A stretch of DNA of 17,231 bases from an uncultured Oscillospiraceae bacterium. GTDB lineage: Bacteria > Bacillota > Clostridia > Oscillospirales > Acutalibacteraceae. The translations under genes were made by a program, and so were the position numbers. The notes under the pieces are model-generated. The model searched no databases. It worked only from the letters and a program-made list of their open reading frames with translations, and had not been told where the DNA came from. The stretch is taken from the NCBI GenBank assembly GCA_900552605.1, contig USAR01000004.1, positions 1-17,231 on the forward strand, written 5' to 3'. This document shows positions 7,932 through 15,793 of this stretch, piece after piece; the stretch's first letter is position 1; each line of letters begins with the position of its first letter.

Positions 7932-8810
7932 TTACTCGATATTCTGTATCTGTTCCCTTATCTTTTCGATTTCCGATTTAATATCAATAACAGTTTTTGC
8001 AATCTCCGAATCCTGCGCTTTAGAGCCGATTGTATTTGCTTCTCTGTTCATTTCCTGCACAATAAAATCAAGCTTTCTGCCGATACTGCCGTTTGATTTC
8101 ATCAATTCCCGCAGCTGCGAGATGTGACTTCTCAGTCGCACCGTCTCTTCGCAAACCGCAAGCTTATCCGCAATAATGCCGGTTTCGGTAATAAGGCGCT
8201 GCTCTTCGATATTAACATCGCCCAGCAGCTCTTTCATTCTCTCTTCAAGCTTATGCCTGTATTCCTTAACGGTTTCCGGAGAGCGCTTTTCAACAACCCC
8301 GACTAGCTCCTCAATTCTGGTTGCGCGCTCAAGCACATCAGCCGAGAGCTTTTCGCCTTCTGTCTCGCGCATTTTAACAAATGATTTAAGTGCTTGCTCT
8401 GTTGCCTTTTCGATAAAGATCCACTCGGCATCTTCATCAAGCTCCGCACTTGATACCGAAAAAACGTCGGCATTTTGTGCAACCGTCATAACACTTATAT
8501 CGTCTTTAATTCCGTATGTTTCCGCAAGCTCCTTCAGCGCCTCTATGTATGATTTTGCAAAAGCGTGATTAACGCTTGCCTCACCGAGCACCGACGAAGC
8601 GCCGCCAAGCGTTAAAAACACATCGATTTTTCCGCGTTCGGCATATTGCTTAACAAGCGATTTAATTTTATCTTCTGCAAAATTATACTCTCTCGGAAGC
8701 CGTACGGAACACTCGAAATACCTGTGGTTAACGGCTTTAATTTCAACCGAGAGCTGCCTTCCGTCGTTTTCCGCAGCTCCCCTGCCGTAGCCCGTCATAC
8801 TTCGTACCAT
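7932..8810 (-). CDS. yicC: YicC/YloC family endoribonuclease
   Basis: 292 aa with the start chosen here, almost exactly the length of B. subtilis YloC. E. coli YicC is a ribonuclease that helps degrade small RNAs. N-terminal YicC_N domain begins MVRSMTGYGRG and includes VEIKAVNHRYFE. The C-terminal DUF1732 signature, around KLDFIVQEMNREANTIGSKA, begins near residue 246. The frame is open to an ATG at 8843, but the promoter's -10 box lies at 8847-8852, so that ATG would fall at or before the transcript start. ATG at 8808-8810 with GAAAG upstream fits both the family and the promoter. First gene of the operon. Confidence 0.94.
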   Translation of the reverse strand: MVRSMTGYGRGAAENDGRQLSVEIKAVNHRYFECSVRLPREYNFAEDKIKSLVKQYAERGKIDVFLTLGGASSVLGEASVNHAFAKSYIEALKELAETYGIKDDISVMTVAQNADVFSVSSAELDEDAEWIFIEKATEQALKSFVKMRETEGEKLSADVLERATRIEELVGVVEKRSPETVKEYRHKLEERMKELLGDVNIEEQRLITETGIIADKLAVCEETVRLRSHISQLRELMKSNGSIGRKLDFIVQEMNREANTIGSKAQDSEIAKTVIDIKSEIEKIREQIQNIE

Positions 8811-8846
8811 TTTATCACGGCTTTCAAACATAATTATTTTCATTAT

Positions 8847-8876
8847 ATTCTACCAAAAAACACCGCAGTTTGTCAA
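8847..8876 (-). promoter_or_regulatory. Sigma-A-type promoter of the yicC-to-rlmN operon
   Basis: On the minus strand TTGACA (8871-8876, perfect -35) is followed after 18 bases by TAGAAT (8847-8852, five of six -10 positions). Transcription should begin at about 8838-8841, giving yicC a leader of about 30 nt. No other good promoter is seen before the end of the operon, so it probably serves all ten genes. Confidence 0.75.
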
Positions 8877-8916
8877 GTGAAACCGTGCACAAATAAGGCA
8901 TTAAAAAAACAAAAAC

Positions 8917-8932
8917 TTAACCTGCAGGTTAA
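8917..8932. promoter_or_regulatory. Perfect 16-bp palindrome, candidate operator
   Basis: TTAACCTGCAGGTTAA is a perfect inverted repeat lying 6 bases upstream of the manA -35 box and about 40 bp upstream of the yicC -35 box. The position and symmetry fit a dimeric regulator site. The cognate protein is not identifiable from the window. Confidence 0.5.
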
Positions 8933-8938
8933 AAACCG

Positions 8939-8967
8939 TTGCAAAACTGCCCGTTAAGAGCTATAAT
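8939..8967 (+). promoter_or_regulatory. Promoter of manA-trmL
   Basis: TTGCAA (8939-8944), a 17-base spacer, and a perfect -10 TATAAT (8962-8967). The GTG start of manA is 32 bases after the -10 box. The same -35 hexamer with the same spacing precedes pgk. Confidence 0.7.
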
Positions 8968-8999
8968 TGAAGAAAACAAAATAAATGGAGTGATTGTTT

Positions 9000-9920
9000 G
9001 TGGAGCTTATGAAGCTTATTCCTGCCACTAAGGATTACCTTTGGGGCGGCACAAAACTAAAGGAAGAATACGGAATAAAAAGCGACAAGGAGCCTGTTGC
9101 TGAGGCATGGGTGCTCTCGTGTCACCCCGACGGTGCAAGCGTTATAGCAAACGGCGAGCATCGCGGAAAGACTCTTGAACAGCTGCGCCGCGAGCATCAC
9201 GAGCTCTTTGGAACCAACTGCAGAAAATTCGAGTTTTTCCCAATGCTTGTAAAGCTTATTGACGCAAAGAAAGACCTTTCCGTACAGGTGCATCCGAGCG
9301 ACGACTATGCGCTTAAGAACGAAGGTCAATACGGCAAAACCGAAATGTGGTATGTTGTTGATTGCAATGAGGGAGCTTACCTTTATTACGGTTTCAACAA
9401 AAAAATAAAACCCGATGAATTTAAAAATCGCATTGAAAACAACACGATCTGCGATGTGCTTAACAAGGTTAATGTTAAAAAGGGCGACTGTTTCTTTATT
9501 GAGTCGGGCACCATTCATGCAATCGGCGCAGGCATTCTCATTGCGGAAATTCAGCAAAATTCAAATCTTACCTATCGTGTTTACGATTATGCAAGAGTAG
9601 GCGCCGACGGCAAACCGCGCGAGCTTCACGTCGAGAAGGCAATGAAGGTAACGAAACTTGAAAAGCCGACAGCACATTACGGTCAGCCGAAAGGAACGCT
9701 GCTTGGAAGTTGCGATTACTTTACATCGGAACTGATAGAGGTTAACGGCTCTGCCGAAGTAACTTCCACAAACGAAAGTTTTGTGCACCTGCTTTGCACA
9801 GACGGCAGCGCAACCGTTAACGGAACGGAGCTTAAAAAGGGCGACTCAATGTTTATTCCGGCGGGTTTCGGCAAGGCATACATCACAGGTAACGCAGAGA
9901 TTATTGCAAGCAGAGTTTAA
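9000..9920 (+). CDS. manA: Mannose-6-phosphate isomerase, class I
   Basis: Zinc enzyme that interconverts mannose 6-phosphate and fructose 6-phosphate, feeding mannose into glycolysis or making mannose donors. 306 aa, the short Firmicutes type. The cupin metal site is visible as QVHPSDDYA (His98), TEMWYVVD (Glu115) and SGTIHAIGAG (His173), with ELHVEKA further on. The C-terminal part (about 230-306) is a second cupin-like lobe. GTG at 9000 (MELMKLIPATKDY) has GGAG 9 bases upstream. The frame also has a TTG at 8994, too close to that site, and an ATG at 9009. trmL follows with almost no gap. Confidence 0.95.
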   Translation: MELMKLIPATKDYLWGGTKLKEEYGIKSDKEPVAEAWVLSCHPDGASVIANGEHRGKTLEQLRREHHELFGTNCRKFEFFPMLVKLIDAKKDLSVQVHPSDDYALKNEGQYGKTEMWYVVDCNEGAYLYYGFNKKIKPDEFKNRIENNTICDVLNKVNVKKGDCFFIESGTIHAIGAGILIAEIQQNSNLTYRVYDYARVGADGKPRELHVEKAMKVTKLEKPTAHYGQPKGTLLGSCDYFTSELIEVNGSAEVTSTNESFVHLLCTDGSATVNGTELKKGDSMFIPAGFGKAYITGNAEIIASRV

Positions 9921-9940
9921 TGAACGGCAAGGAAAATCAT

Positions 9941-10450
9941 ATGAGTAAGCTTAACATAGTTTTGATTGAGCCGGAGATACCGCAAAACACCGGCAACATT
10001 GCAAGAACCTGTGCCGCAACCGGCGCAAGACTTCATCTTGTAGGACCGATGGGCTTTAAGATTGACGATAAAAAGCTAAAGCGCGCAGGTCTTGATTATT
10101 GGCATCTTCTCGATATAACCTATTACGAAAATCTCGAAGATTTTTTAAGAAAAACCCAAGGCGATTTTTACTTTTTTACAACAAAGGCACGCAAGGTATA
10201 CAGTGACACAAAATATCCCGATAACTGCTATTTACTTTTCGGCAAGGAAACAAAAGGATTGCCTGAAGAGCTGCTGCTTAAGCACCCTGACACCTGTGTC
10301 AGATTGCCTATGATAAGCGGCGCAAGAAGTTTAAATCTTTCAAACACGGTTGCAATTGCAACATATGAAGTGTTGAGGCAGTGGCATTTTCCGGAGCTTC
10401 AAAATTCCGGTCAGCTGCATAACCACACCTGGGATGAGGCAGAATATTAA
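9941..10450 (+). CDS. trmL: tRNA (cytidine(34)-2'-O)-methyltransferase TrmL
   Basis: SPOUT-class enzyme that 2'-O-methylates the wobble base of certain leucine tRNAs. 169 aa. The three knot motifs are present: PEIPQNTGNIART (11-23), LLFGKETKGLPEE (about 98-110) and RSLNLSNTVAIATYE (129-143). Family members are usually about 155-160 aa; the extra residues are a C-terminal tail ending HNHTWDEAEY. ATG at 9941 has AAGGA 7 bases upstream. An in-frame ATG at 9920 overlaps the manA stop (TAATG) but would add seven residues not seen in the family. Co-transcribed with manA, with no obvious functional link. Confidence 0.94.
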   Translation: MSKLNIVLIEPEIPQNTGNIARTCAATGARLHLVGPMGFKIDDKKLKRAGLDYWHLLDITYYENLEDFLRKTQGDFYFFTTKARKVYSDTKYPDNCYLLFGKETKGLPEELLLKHPDTCVRLPMISGARSLNLSNTVAIATYEVLRQWHFPELQNSGQLHNHTWDEAEY

Positions 10451-10488
10451 AATATTTCAAAAAAATTTATATCTTTACCTTAAAATGG

Positions 10489-10517
10489 TTGCAAATTGCG
10501 GCATTTTGGTATAAAAT
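10489..10517 (+). promoter_or_regulatory. Promoter of the pgk-tpiA-gpmI cluster
   Basis: TTGCAA (10489-10494), a 17-base spacer, and TAAAAT (10512-10517, five of six -10 positions). The leader to pgk is about 57 nt and contains no strong hairpin that I can see. AAAGGAG precedes the pgk start. Confidence 0.6.
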
Positions 10518-10580
10518 AAGATTGTCCGAAATTTAACAAGGTATGTTTATCACCTTGACAAGTAAAGGAGAACAGTAGTA

Positions 10581-11774
10581 ATGGCAGCATTAAACAAAAA
10601 ATCTATTGAAGACATTGACGTTAAGGGTAAGCGCGTTTTAGTGCGCTGCGATTTCAACGTTAAAATGGAAGACGGAGTTATCACAAGCGATAAGCGTATT
10701 GTTGCGTCTCTTCCCACAATCAATTATTTAATCGAGCACGGTGCAAAGCTCATACTTTGCTCTCACCTCGGCAGACCCAAGGGTCAGGTTGATCCTCAGT
10801 TCTCTATGGCACCCGTTGCAAAGCGCCTTTCGGAGCTTTTGGGTAAGGAAGTTAAAATGGCAAAAGACGTTGTCGGCGACGACGCAAAAGCACTTGCGGC
10901 TTCTCTTAAAGACGGCGAAGTAATGCTGCTTGAGAACGTTCGTTTTGAGCCGGGCGAAACCAAAAACGACCCCGAGCTCAGCCGCAAGTTTGCTGACCTT
11001 GCAGAAATCTTTGTTAATGACGCATTCGGTTCTGCTCACCGCGCCCACTCCTCAACAGCAGGTGTTGCAGATTATCTTCCCGCTGTTTGCGGTTACCTCA
11101 TTCAAAAGGAGATAAACTTCATCGGCGGTGCTCTTGAAAACCCGAAACGCCCGCTCGTTGCAATTCTCGGCGGCGCTAAGGTTTCCGATAAAATCGGCGT
11201 TATCAACAACCTTATTGATAAGTGCGATATGATCATCGTCGGCGGCGGTATGGCATACACCTTCTTCCGTGCATTCGGCAACAATATCGGCACTTCAATT
11301 TGCGAAGAGGATCGTCTTGACGACGCCCGCGCAATGGTTGCAAAGGCACACGAGAAAGGCGTTTCCTTCCTCCTTCCGGTTGATAACATCATCGGCAGAG
11401 AGTACGATAAAAACACAACTAATATGCGTATTTATTCCGACTCTATTCCGGACGGCTGGATGGGTCTCGACATCGGTCCCACAACAACAGAGCTGTTCTC
11501 GAAATCAATCGAAGGCGCAGGTACTGTTATTTGGAACGGTCCTATGGGTGTTTCCGAGTGGGAAAACTTTGCAAACGGCACAATCGGCGTTGCAAAGGCA
11601 GTTGCGGAATCAGGCGCTATTTCAATAATCGGCGGCGGCGACAGCGCAGCGGCTGTTCAAAAGCTCGGCTATGCAGACAAGATGTCGCACATCTCAACCG
11701 GCGGCGGCGCTTCTCTTGAATATCTTGAGGGCAAAGAGCTCCCCGGCATTGCCTGCCTTAACGATAAAGATTAA
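10581..11774 (+). CDS. pgk: Phosphoglycerate kinase
   Basis: Glycolytic enzyme that makes ATP from 1,3-bisphosphoglycerate. 397 aa, standard length. N-domain substrate residues are in VRCDFNV (21-27) and SHLGRPKG (61-68), with ENVRFEPGE and [13 protein letters not shown] later. The nucleotide-binding C-domain shows [10 protein letters not shown] (196-205), GGGMAYTFF (221-229), NGPMGVSE (319-326) and GGGDSAAAV (351-359). AAAGGAG lies about 10 bases before the ATG. First gene of a three-gene lower-glycolysis cluster. GAPDH and enolase are not in the window. Confidence 0.98.
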   Translation: MAALNKKSIEDIDVKGKRVLVRCDFNVKMEDGVITSDKRIVASLPTINYLIEHGAKLILCSHLGRPKGQVDPQFSMAPVAKRLSELLGKEVKMAKDVVGDDAKALAASLKDGEVMLLENVRFEPGETKNDPELSRKFADLAEIFVNDAFGSAHRAHSSTAGVADYLPAVCGYLIQKEINFIGGALENPKRPLVAILGGAKVSDKIGVINNLIDKCDMIIVGGGMAYTFFRAFGNNIGTSICEEDRLDDARAMVAKAHEKGVSFLLPVDNIIGREYDKNTTNMRIYSDSIPDGWMGLDIGPTTTELFSKSIEGAGTVIWNGPMGVSEWENFANGTIGVAKAVAESGAISIIGGGDSAAAVQKLGYADKMSHISTGGGASLEYLEGKELPGIACLNDKD

Positions 11775-11792
11775 TCTAATAACTAAAAAATC

Positions 11793-11835
11793 GGCGCGGC
11801 GGATAAAATACCGCCGTGCCTTTCGTGTGTATTTT
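11793..11835 (+). terminator. Hairpin between pgk and tpiA, weak or partial terminator
   Basis: GGCGCGGCGG (11793-11802) pairs with CCGCCGTGCC (11811-11820) across an 8-base loop: ten pairs with one G-U. The downstream stretch TTTCGTGTGTATTTT is only partly U-rich, so it may terminate a fraction of transcripts, or protect the pgk mRNA 3' end. Confidence 0.55.
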
Positions 11836-11900
11836 GCATTATCATGTTACACTTGCTGTTTAGCAAATGTATTATACTTAAAAAACGGAGGAAAATAATT

Positions 11901-12668
11901 ATGAACAAACATCTTCGCAAGGCAGTTATTGCCGGCAACTGGAAAATGAACAAAACACCTTCTGAAACAACAGCTCTTATAAATGAGATGAAACCTCTCG
12001 TTAAGGACGCAGACTGTGAGGTTGTACTTTGCGTACCTTTCGTTGACCTTGACGCAGCTCTTAAAGCAGCTGACGGCAGCAACATTAAAATCGGTGCCGA
12101 AAACTGTCACTTTGAAGCAAGCGGTGCTTTCACCGGCGAGGTTTCCGCTCCTATGCTTAAGGAAATGGGTGTTGAATACGTTATAATCGGTCACTCCGAA
12201 AGAAGAACATATTTCGGCGAAACCGATATTACTGTTAACAAGCGTACTTTGGCAGCACTTGCAAACGGTCTTAAACCCATTGTTTGCGTCGGCGAATACC
12301 TTGAGCAGCGCGAGCAGGGCGTTACCGAAGAGCTTGTTGCAATGCAGACAAAAATCGCACTTCTCGGGGTTACCGAAGAGCAGCTTAAAAACGTTATCAT
12401 CGCTTACGAGCCTGTTTGGGCAATCGGCACGGGCAAAACCGCAACCGCAGAGCAGGCAAATGAGGTTTGCTCGGTTATTCGCAACACCGTTAAAAAGCTC
12501 TATGGCGAGGCAGCTGCGTTCGGCATTACAATTCAATACGGCGGCTCTATGAACGCAAAGAACGCAGACGAGCTTGTTGCACAGCCTGATGTTGACGGCG
12601 GACTTATCGGCGGCGCATCGCTTAAAGCACAAGACTTCTCGGTTATTGTTAAAGCTGCAAGCAAATAA
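11901..12668 (+). CDS. tpiA: Triose-phosphate isomerase
   Basis: Interconverts dihydroxyacetone phosphate and glyceraldehyde 3-phosphate. 255 aa TIM barrel. All catalytic residues are visible: Lys15 in AGNWKMN (11-17), His98 in IIGHSERR, Glu170 in [14 protein letters not shown], with the phosphate loop YGGSMNAKN near 213-221 and GGLIGGASL near 233-241. The frame is open to an upstream codon at 11844, but ATG at 11901 has GGAGG 9 bases before it and gives the family N-terminus. It follows the pgk hairpin by 80 bases. A -10-like TATACT at about 11873-11878 hints at an internal promoter, but I see no good -35. Confidence 0.98.
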   Translation: MNKHLRKAVIAGNWKMNKTPSETTALINEMKPLVKDADCEVVLCVPFVDLDAALKAADGSNIKIGAENCHFEASGAFTGEVSAPMLKEMGVEYVIIGHSERRTYFGETDITVNKRTLAALANGLKPIVCVGEYLEQREQGVTEELVAMQTKIALLGVTEEQLKNVIIAYEPVWAIGTGKTATAEQANEVCSVIRNTVKKLYGEAAAFGITIQYGGSMNAKNADELVAQPDVDGGLIGGASLKAQDFSVIVKAASK

Positions 12669-12696
12669 TTTTAAATTATAAAATGGGAGCAACACA

Positions 12697-14229
12697 ATGA
12701 AAAAGCCTTTAATTTTAACTATTATGGACGGCTTTGGTAAAAACAAGCACTATCCCGGAAATGCCATTTTTGAAGCTGACACGCCCAATCTCGATAAGCT
12801 TTTCGGCGAAAACCCCCTTACCTTTATCGGTGCTTCGGGAATGGATGTCGGACTGCCGGACGGTCAAATGGGCAACAGCGAAGTTGGTCACACCAACATC
12901 GGTGCAGGCAGAATTGTTTACCAAGAGCTTACAAGAATAACAAAATCTATTTCCGACGGCGACTTTTTTAAGAATACCGCTTTTCTTGCCGCCGTTGATA
13001 ACTGCAAAAAGAATGACTCCGCTCTTCACCTTTTAGGTCTGCTTTCAGACGGCGGTGTGCATTCTCACAATGAGCATCTCTACGCACTTTTAAAGCTCGC
13101 AAAAGAACAAGGACTTACAAGGGTCTATGTTCACTGTCTGCTTGACGGCAGAGATGTTCCGCCGGCATCCGGTGCGGACTATGTTGCCGAGCTTCAGGAA
13201 AAAATGGCTGAAATCGGCGTTGGTAAAATTGCAACCGTTATGGGAAGATTTTACGGAATGGATCGCGATAACCGCTGGGCACGTGTTGAGCTTGCCTATA
13301 AGGCAATGGTAAACGGTGAAGGAAATACGGCTGACGATGCAGTTAAAGCTGTTAAGAAATCCTATGAAACCATTGACGCCGACGGAAAACATCTTACAGA
13401 CGAATTTGTAATCCCCACAGTTATTAAAGGCGGCGATACCGTTAAGAACGGTGACAGCATAATTTTCTTCAATTTTCGTCCCGACCGTGCAAGAGAAATT
13501 ACAAGAACGTTTGTTGACCCCGCTTTCGACGGTTTTGGGCGCAAGGGCGGCAAGCTTAATGTTTACTACGTTTGTATGACCCAATACGACGCCGCAATGC
13601 CTAACGTTGACGTTGCTTTTAAGCCGGAGTCTCTTGAAAATACCCTCGGTGAATATCTTGCAAAGTGCGGCAAAACTCAATTAAGAATTGCCGAAACAGA
13701 AAAATACGCTCACGTTACTTTCTTCTTTAACGGCGGTAACGAGGTTGAATTTGACGGTGAGGATCGTATATTGGTTGCATCACCTAAAGTTACAACCTAC
13801 GATTTAAAGCCCGAAATGAGTGCATATGAGGTTTGTGACAAGGTTTGCGACGCGCTCAACAGCGGCAAATATGACGTTATAATCCTCAACTTTGCAAACT
13901 GTGATATGGTAGGTCACACAGGTGTATTTGACGCCGCTGTAAAGGCTGTTGAAACAGTTGATACCTGCGTTGGAAGAATTGCAGATGTTGTAAAGAAGCT
14001 CAGCGGAGTAATGATGATTACTGCCGACCATGGCAATGCCGACTGTATGGTTGCCGAAGACGGCACACCTTTTACAGCACACACCACCAACCCCGTTCCC
14101 TTCTGCGTTGTCGGTAAAGATTGCAAGCTGCGTGAAGGCGGCAGACTTTGCGACATTGCACCAACAATGTTAAAAGTTCTCGGTCTTGAACAGCCTAAGG
14201 AAATGACAGGCGAGTCTATAATTCTTTAA
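12697..14229 (+). CDS. gpmI: 2,3-bisphosphoglycerate-independent phosphoglycerate mutase
   Basis: Converts 3-phosphoglycerate to 2-phosphoglycerate, manganese dependent. 510 aa, typical. Alkaline-phosphatase-type metal site residues: Asp11 in MDGFG, the phosphorylated Ser61 in QMGNSEVGHTNIGAGR, Asp403 and His407 in NCDMVGHTG, and Asp444-His445 in TADHGNAD. The inserted phosphotransferase domain shows DGRDVPPASG (150-159), RFYGMDRDNRW (184-194) and NFRPDRARE (259-267). GGGAG precedes the ATG by about 7 bases. 28 bases separate it from tpiA. It closes the cluster at a strong terminator. Confidence 0.98.
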   Translation: MKKPLILTIMDGFGKNKHYPGNAIFEADTPNLDKLFGENPLTFIGASGMDVGLPDGQMGNSEVGHTNIGAGRIVYQELTRITKSISDGDFFKNTAFLAAVDNCKKNDSALHLLGLLSDGGVHSHNEHLYALLKLAKEQGLTRVYVHCLLDGRDVPPASGADYVAELQEKMAEIGVGKIATVMGRFYGMDRDNRWARVELAYKAMVNGEGNTADDAVKAVKKSYETIDADGKHLTDEFVIPTVIKGGDTVKNGDSIIFFNFRPDRAREITRTFVDPAFDGFGRKGGKLNVYYVCMTQYDAAMPNVDVAFKPESLENTLGEYLAKCGKTQLRIAETEKYAHVTFFFNGGNEVEFDGEDRILVASPKVTTYDLKPEMSAYEVCDKVCDALNSGKYDVIILNFANCDMVGHTGVFDAAVKAVETVDTCVGRIADVVKKLSGVMMITADHGNADCMVAEDGTPFTAHTTNPVPFCVVGKDCKLREGGRLCDIAPTMLKVLGLEQPKEMTGESIIL

Positions 14230-14251
14230 TAACAGCAAAAAAAAATAAAAG

Positions 14252-14300
14252 CAGCAGCAATGCCGGACAAAACCGTTTCATTGCTGCTGTTTTTTATTTT
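14252..14300 (+). terminator. Rho-independent terminator after gpmI
   Basis: CAGCAGCAATG (14252-14262) pairs perfectly over 11 bp with CATTGCTGCTG (14279-14289), followed by TTTTTTATTTT. The loop can form a short extra CGG/CCG stem. An A-rich stretch before the stem (14237-14250) makes it potentially bidirectional. Confidence 0.9.
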
Positions 14301-15101
14301 AAAAAAATTTTTAAATAACGTGCGTCGCGCTTTTTGAACAGATTGCCTGATTGCGCTATCTGTCATCTTTTCACTGTCATTCTCAGTATCTTCGCTATGT
14401 GCTTTTATTAAATACGTCATACCGTTGAGGTTTATTACAAGTGTTTACATATTGTGAAACGGTGCGCAAAGCGTCGGCTGTATAATGCCTAGAGAAATAA
14501 ACATACAGTTGAACCCGACAATAAAACGATAGTTTCTGTCTATTATTTTCATCAGCACAGCGCTAAGTTGTCTCAGCTTAACAAGCTGAAAAAATCCTCT
14601 GAGGAAACAGTGATATCCGCAATTTCCTTTGCAATTGCAGCGCCTGTGTTAATGGCGATGCCTGCATCTGCTTCGGAAAGTGCAGAAGTGTAATTACTGA
14701 GATTACCACCCAACAATGCTTTAATGCCTTTACCGATATATATATAAGCAAGCGGAACAATACTATTACCGCACGCAAAGGCTTTGGAAAAAACAATGGT
14801 GACGCGGTGCGCCTTATTACCGAAAAAACCAGCTTGTACTCAAACTCGCGGTTAGGCTGGCGATTCAACTCCGTTGACAGAACGCAGATAATACTCCAAA
14901 CCATCTGCATCGTGCAAAGACATATTTAAGGTAAACATATGAACACTCAGCCCGCCGCGTGAGAAATGTAGTATTTCACATTTCAGTTTCAGACCCTTAT
15001 TATTATTAAAGTGTCAAAGCGCGCTGATACTAAAGTCCAAACCCAAGAAAAGCACCGAAAACAACGATTTTTGACAGATTTAATATAACTTTATAAGCAT
15101 T
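14301..15101. other. About 800 bp without an intact gene
   Basis: No complete gene with a ribosome binding site and family resemblance is present. It holds a possible small minus-strand frame (MTYLIKAHSEDTEND..., start at 14420) without a ribosome binding site and running into the gpmI terminator; an interrupted inverted repeat ACCGTT...AACGGT (14421-14463); a perfect -10-like TATAAT at 14481-14486 without a matching -35; the probable gene remnant annotated separately; and a 7-bp hairpin GAAATGT/ACATTTC at 14963-14984. The stretch 14985-15101 shows nothing I can name. Base composition is more mixed than in the flanking genes, consistent with decaying DNA. Confidence 0.6.
14493..14929 (+). pseudogene. 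Probable frameshifted remnant of a small secreted-protein gene
   Basis: One plus frame (14493-14693) reads ...LSQLNKLKKSSEETVI, then the hydrophobic run SAISFAIAAPVLMAMPASA, which looks like a signal peptide with an ASA cleavage site, then stops at TAA 14691-14693. In another plus frame the reading continues across that stop as VITEITTQQCFNAFTDIYI... GDAVRLITEKTSLYSNS... to TAA at 14927-14929, with balanced gene-like codon use over 78 codons. Joining the frames gives a plausible secreted protein of about 120-145 aa. No ATG with a ribosome binding site exists: TTG 14568 is the best start in the first frame, and ATG 14485 is in a third frame that stops after 15 codons. I do not recognise the family. 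The coding reading is inferred from composition and the signal-peptide pattern. Confidence 0.4.
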
Positions 15102-15135
15102 AAAAAAGCTGCATTAACTTATACTTTAACGCAGC
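15102..15135 (-). terminator. Terminator of the membrane-anchored protein gene
   Basis: In the minus direction GCTGC (15131-15135) pairs with GCAGC (15108-15112), extended by TTAA/TTAA past one mismatch, followed by TTTTTT (15102-15107). The plus side is also T-rich (15136-15154), so it may act both ways. It lies 10 bases after the stop codon of the gene ending at 15146. Confidence 0.75.
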
Positions 15136-15145
15136 ATTTTTAAAT

Positions 15146-15745
15146 TTATTTTTTGCTTATTGAGATTGAAAATGTCTTTGTTTTATCGACAAAGTCAAAT
15201 TCATCATTTATTGCGTTCATTGAAAACTCAAGCTTTTTAATATCCTTTACAGAGCTGATATCAGTATTTTTTGTAAAGATAATAAACGGCGTCTTTGTTG
15301 TCTTGCCAGGTTCAAGAGTTATCGGTAAAGCCGTTCCCGATTGCGTTGTTATACCGTTAATCGCAACGTTATCAAGCGACAATGTAACTGTTTGTTTGCT
15401 GAGGTTCTGTACACGCAGCTGCAAGTAAACCACACCCTCAACAGCATCCGGCTCCTCATAGACATCGATATAGTCGATATTCAAAACATCATCTTTATAA
15501 ACGTGCAATTCCTTTTTCTGAACTTTGCTCGATGCCGACGAATCTGCTTTCGCAGAGTTTGTTGTCGACGATGATTCTGCCTTTCCAACATCACTTAAGC
15601 TGTCAATGCCGACAGCAAAAGCAACTACAACTAATGCCGCAATGACCGCGACAATAATGATGGCGATTAAACACCCTGATTTCTTTTTGTGCGGTTGTTG
15701 ATTGTTTGTGTTTAATTGACCGTTAACGTTATTTTGGTTTTCCAT
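15146..15745 (-). CDS. Membrane-anchored extracellular protein, DUF4352-like
   Basis: 199 aa, function unknown. Short hydrophilic N/Q-rich cytoplasmic head (1-20), a KKK positive patch (20-22), one membrane segment (about 25-47, CLIAIIIVAVIAALVVVAFAVG), a Ser/Thr/Ala-rich linker (about 57-75), then an extracellular beta-rich domain (about 78-199) with alternating hydrophobic strands such as VVYLQLRVQNLS and a proline/glycine turn TLEPGKTT. This architecture resembles the DUF4352/immunoglobulin-like proteins common in Firmicutes; the match is by pattern only. No lipobox cysteine. The ATG at 15745 has GGAGG 7 bases upstream; an in-frame ATG at 15784 lies inside an operator and is unlikely. Divergent from an XRE regulator that probably represses it. 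Confidence 0.8.
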   Translation of the reverse strand: MENQNNVNGQLNTNNQQPHKKKSGCLIAIIIVAVIAALVVVAFAVGIDSLSDVGKAESSSTTNSAKADSSASSKVQKKELHVYKDDVLNIDYIDVYEEPDAVEGVVYLQLRVQNLSKQTVTLSLDNVAINGITTQSGTALPITLEPGKTTKTPFIIFTKNTDISSVKDIKKLEFSMNAINDEFDFVDKTKTFSISISKK

Positions 15746-15764
15746 AAATTTACCTCCGTTTTTT

Positions 15765-15783
15765 TGACATTTAGTGAATGTCA
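15765..15783. promoter_or_regulatory. Operator 1 of the divergent XRE/membrane-protein pair
   Basis: TGACATTTAGTGAATGTCA, a 19-bp near-perfect palindrome (half-sites TGACATT/AATGTCA). It starts a few bases after the predicted transcript start of the minus-strand gene, a roadblock position. It shares 16 of 19 bases with operator 2. Confidence 0.7.
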
Positions 15784-15793
15784 TATTTTTAAC

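Noticed and set aside
11847..12746. 299-codon minus-strand frame opposite tpiA
   Set aside because: Antisense shadow of tpiA; rich in Cys, Phe and Asn from reversed codons, without a ribosome binding site or motif.
14226..14420. 64-codon minus-strand frame MTYLIKAHSEDTEND...
   Set aside because: The first half looks protein-like, but there is no Shine-Dalgarno and the last third runs through the gpmI terminator. Kept only as a remark in the geneless stretch.
14578..14910. 110-codon minus-strand open frame
   Set aside because: Antisense to the gene-like plus-strand remnant; its translation is Leu/Phe/Arg-rich with no family pattern and no ribosome binding site.
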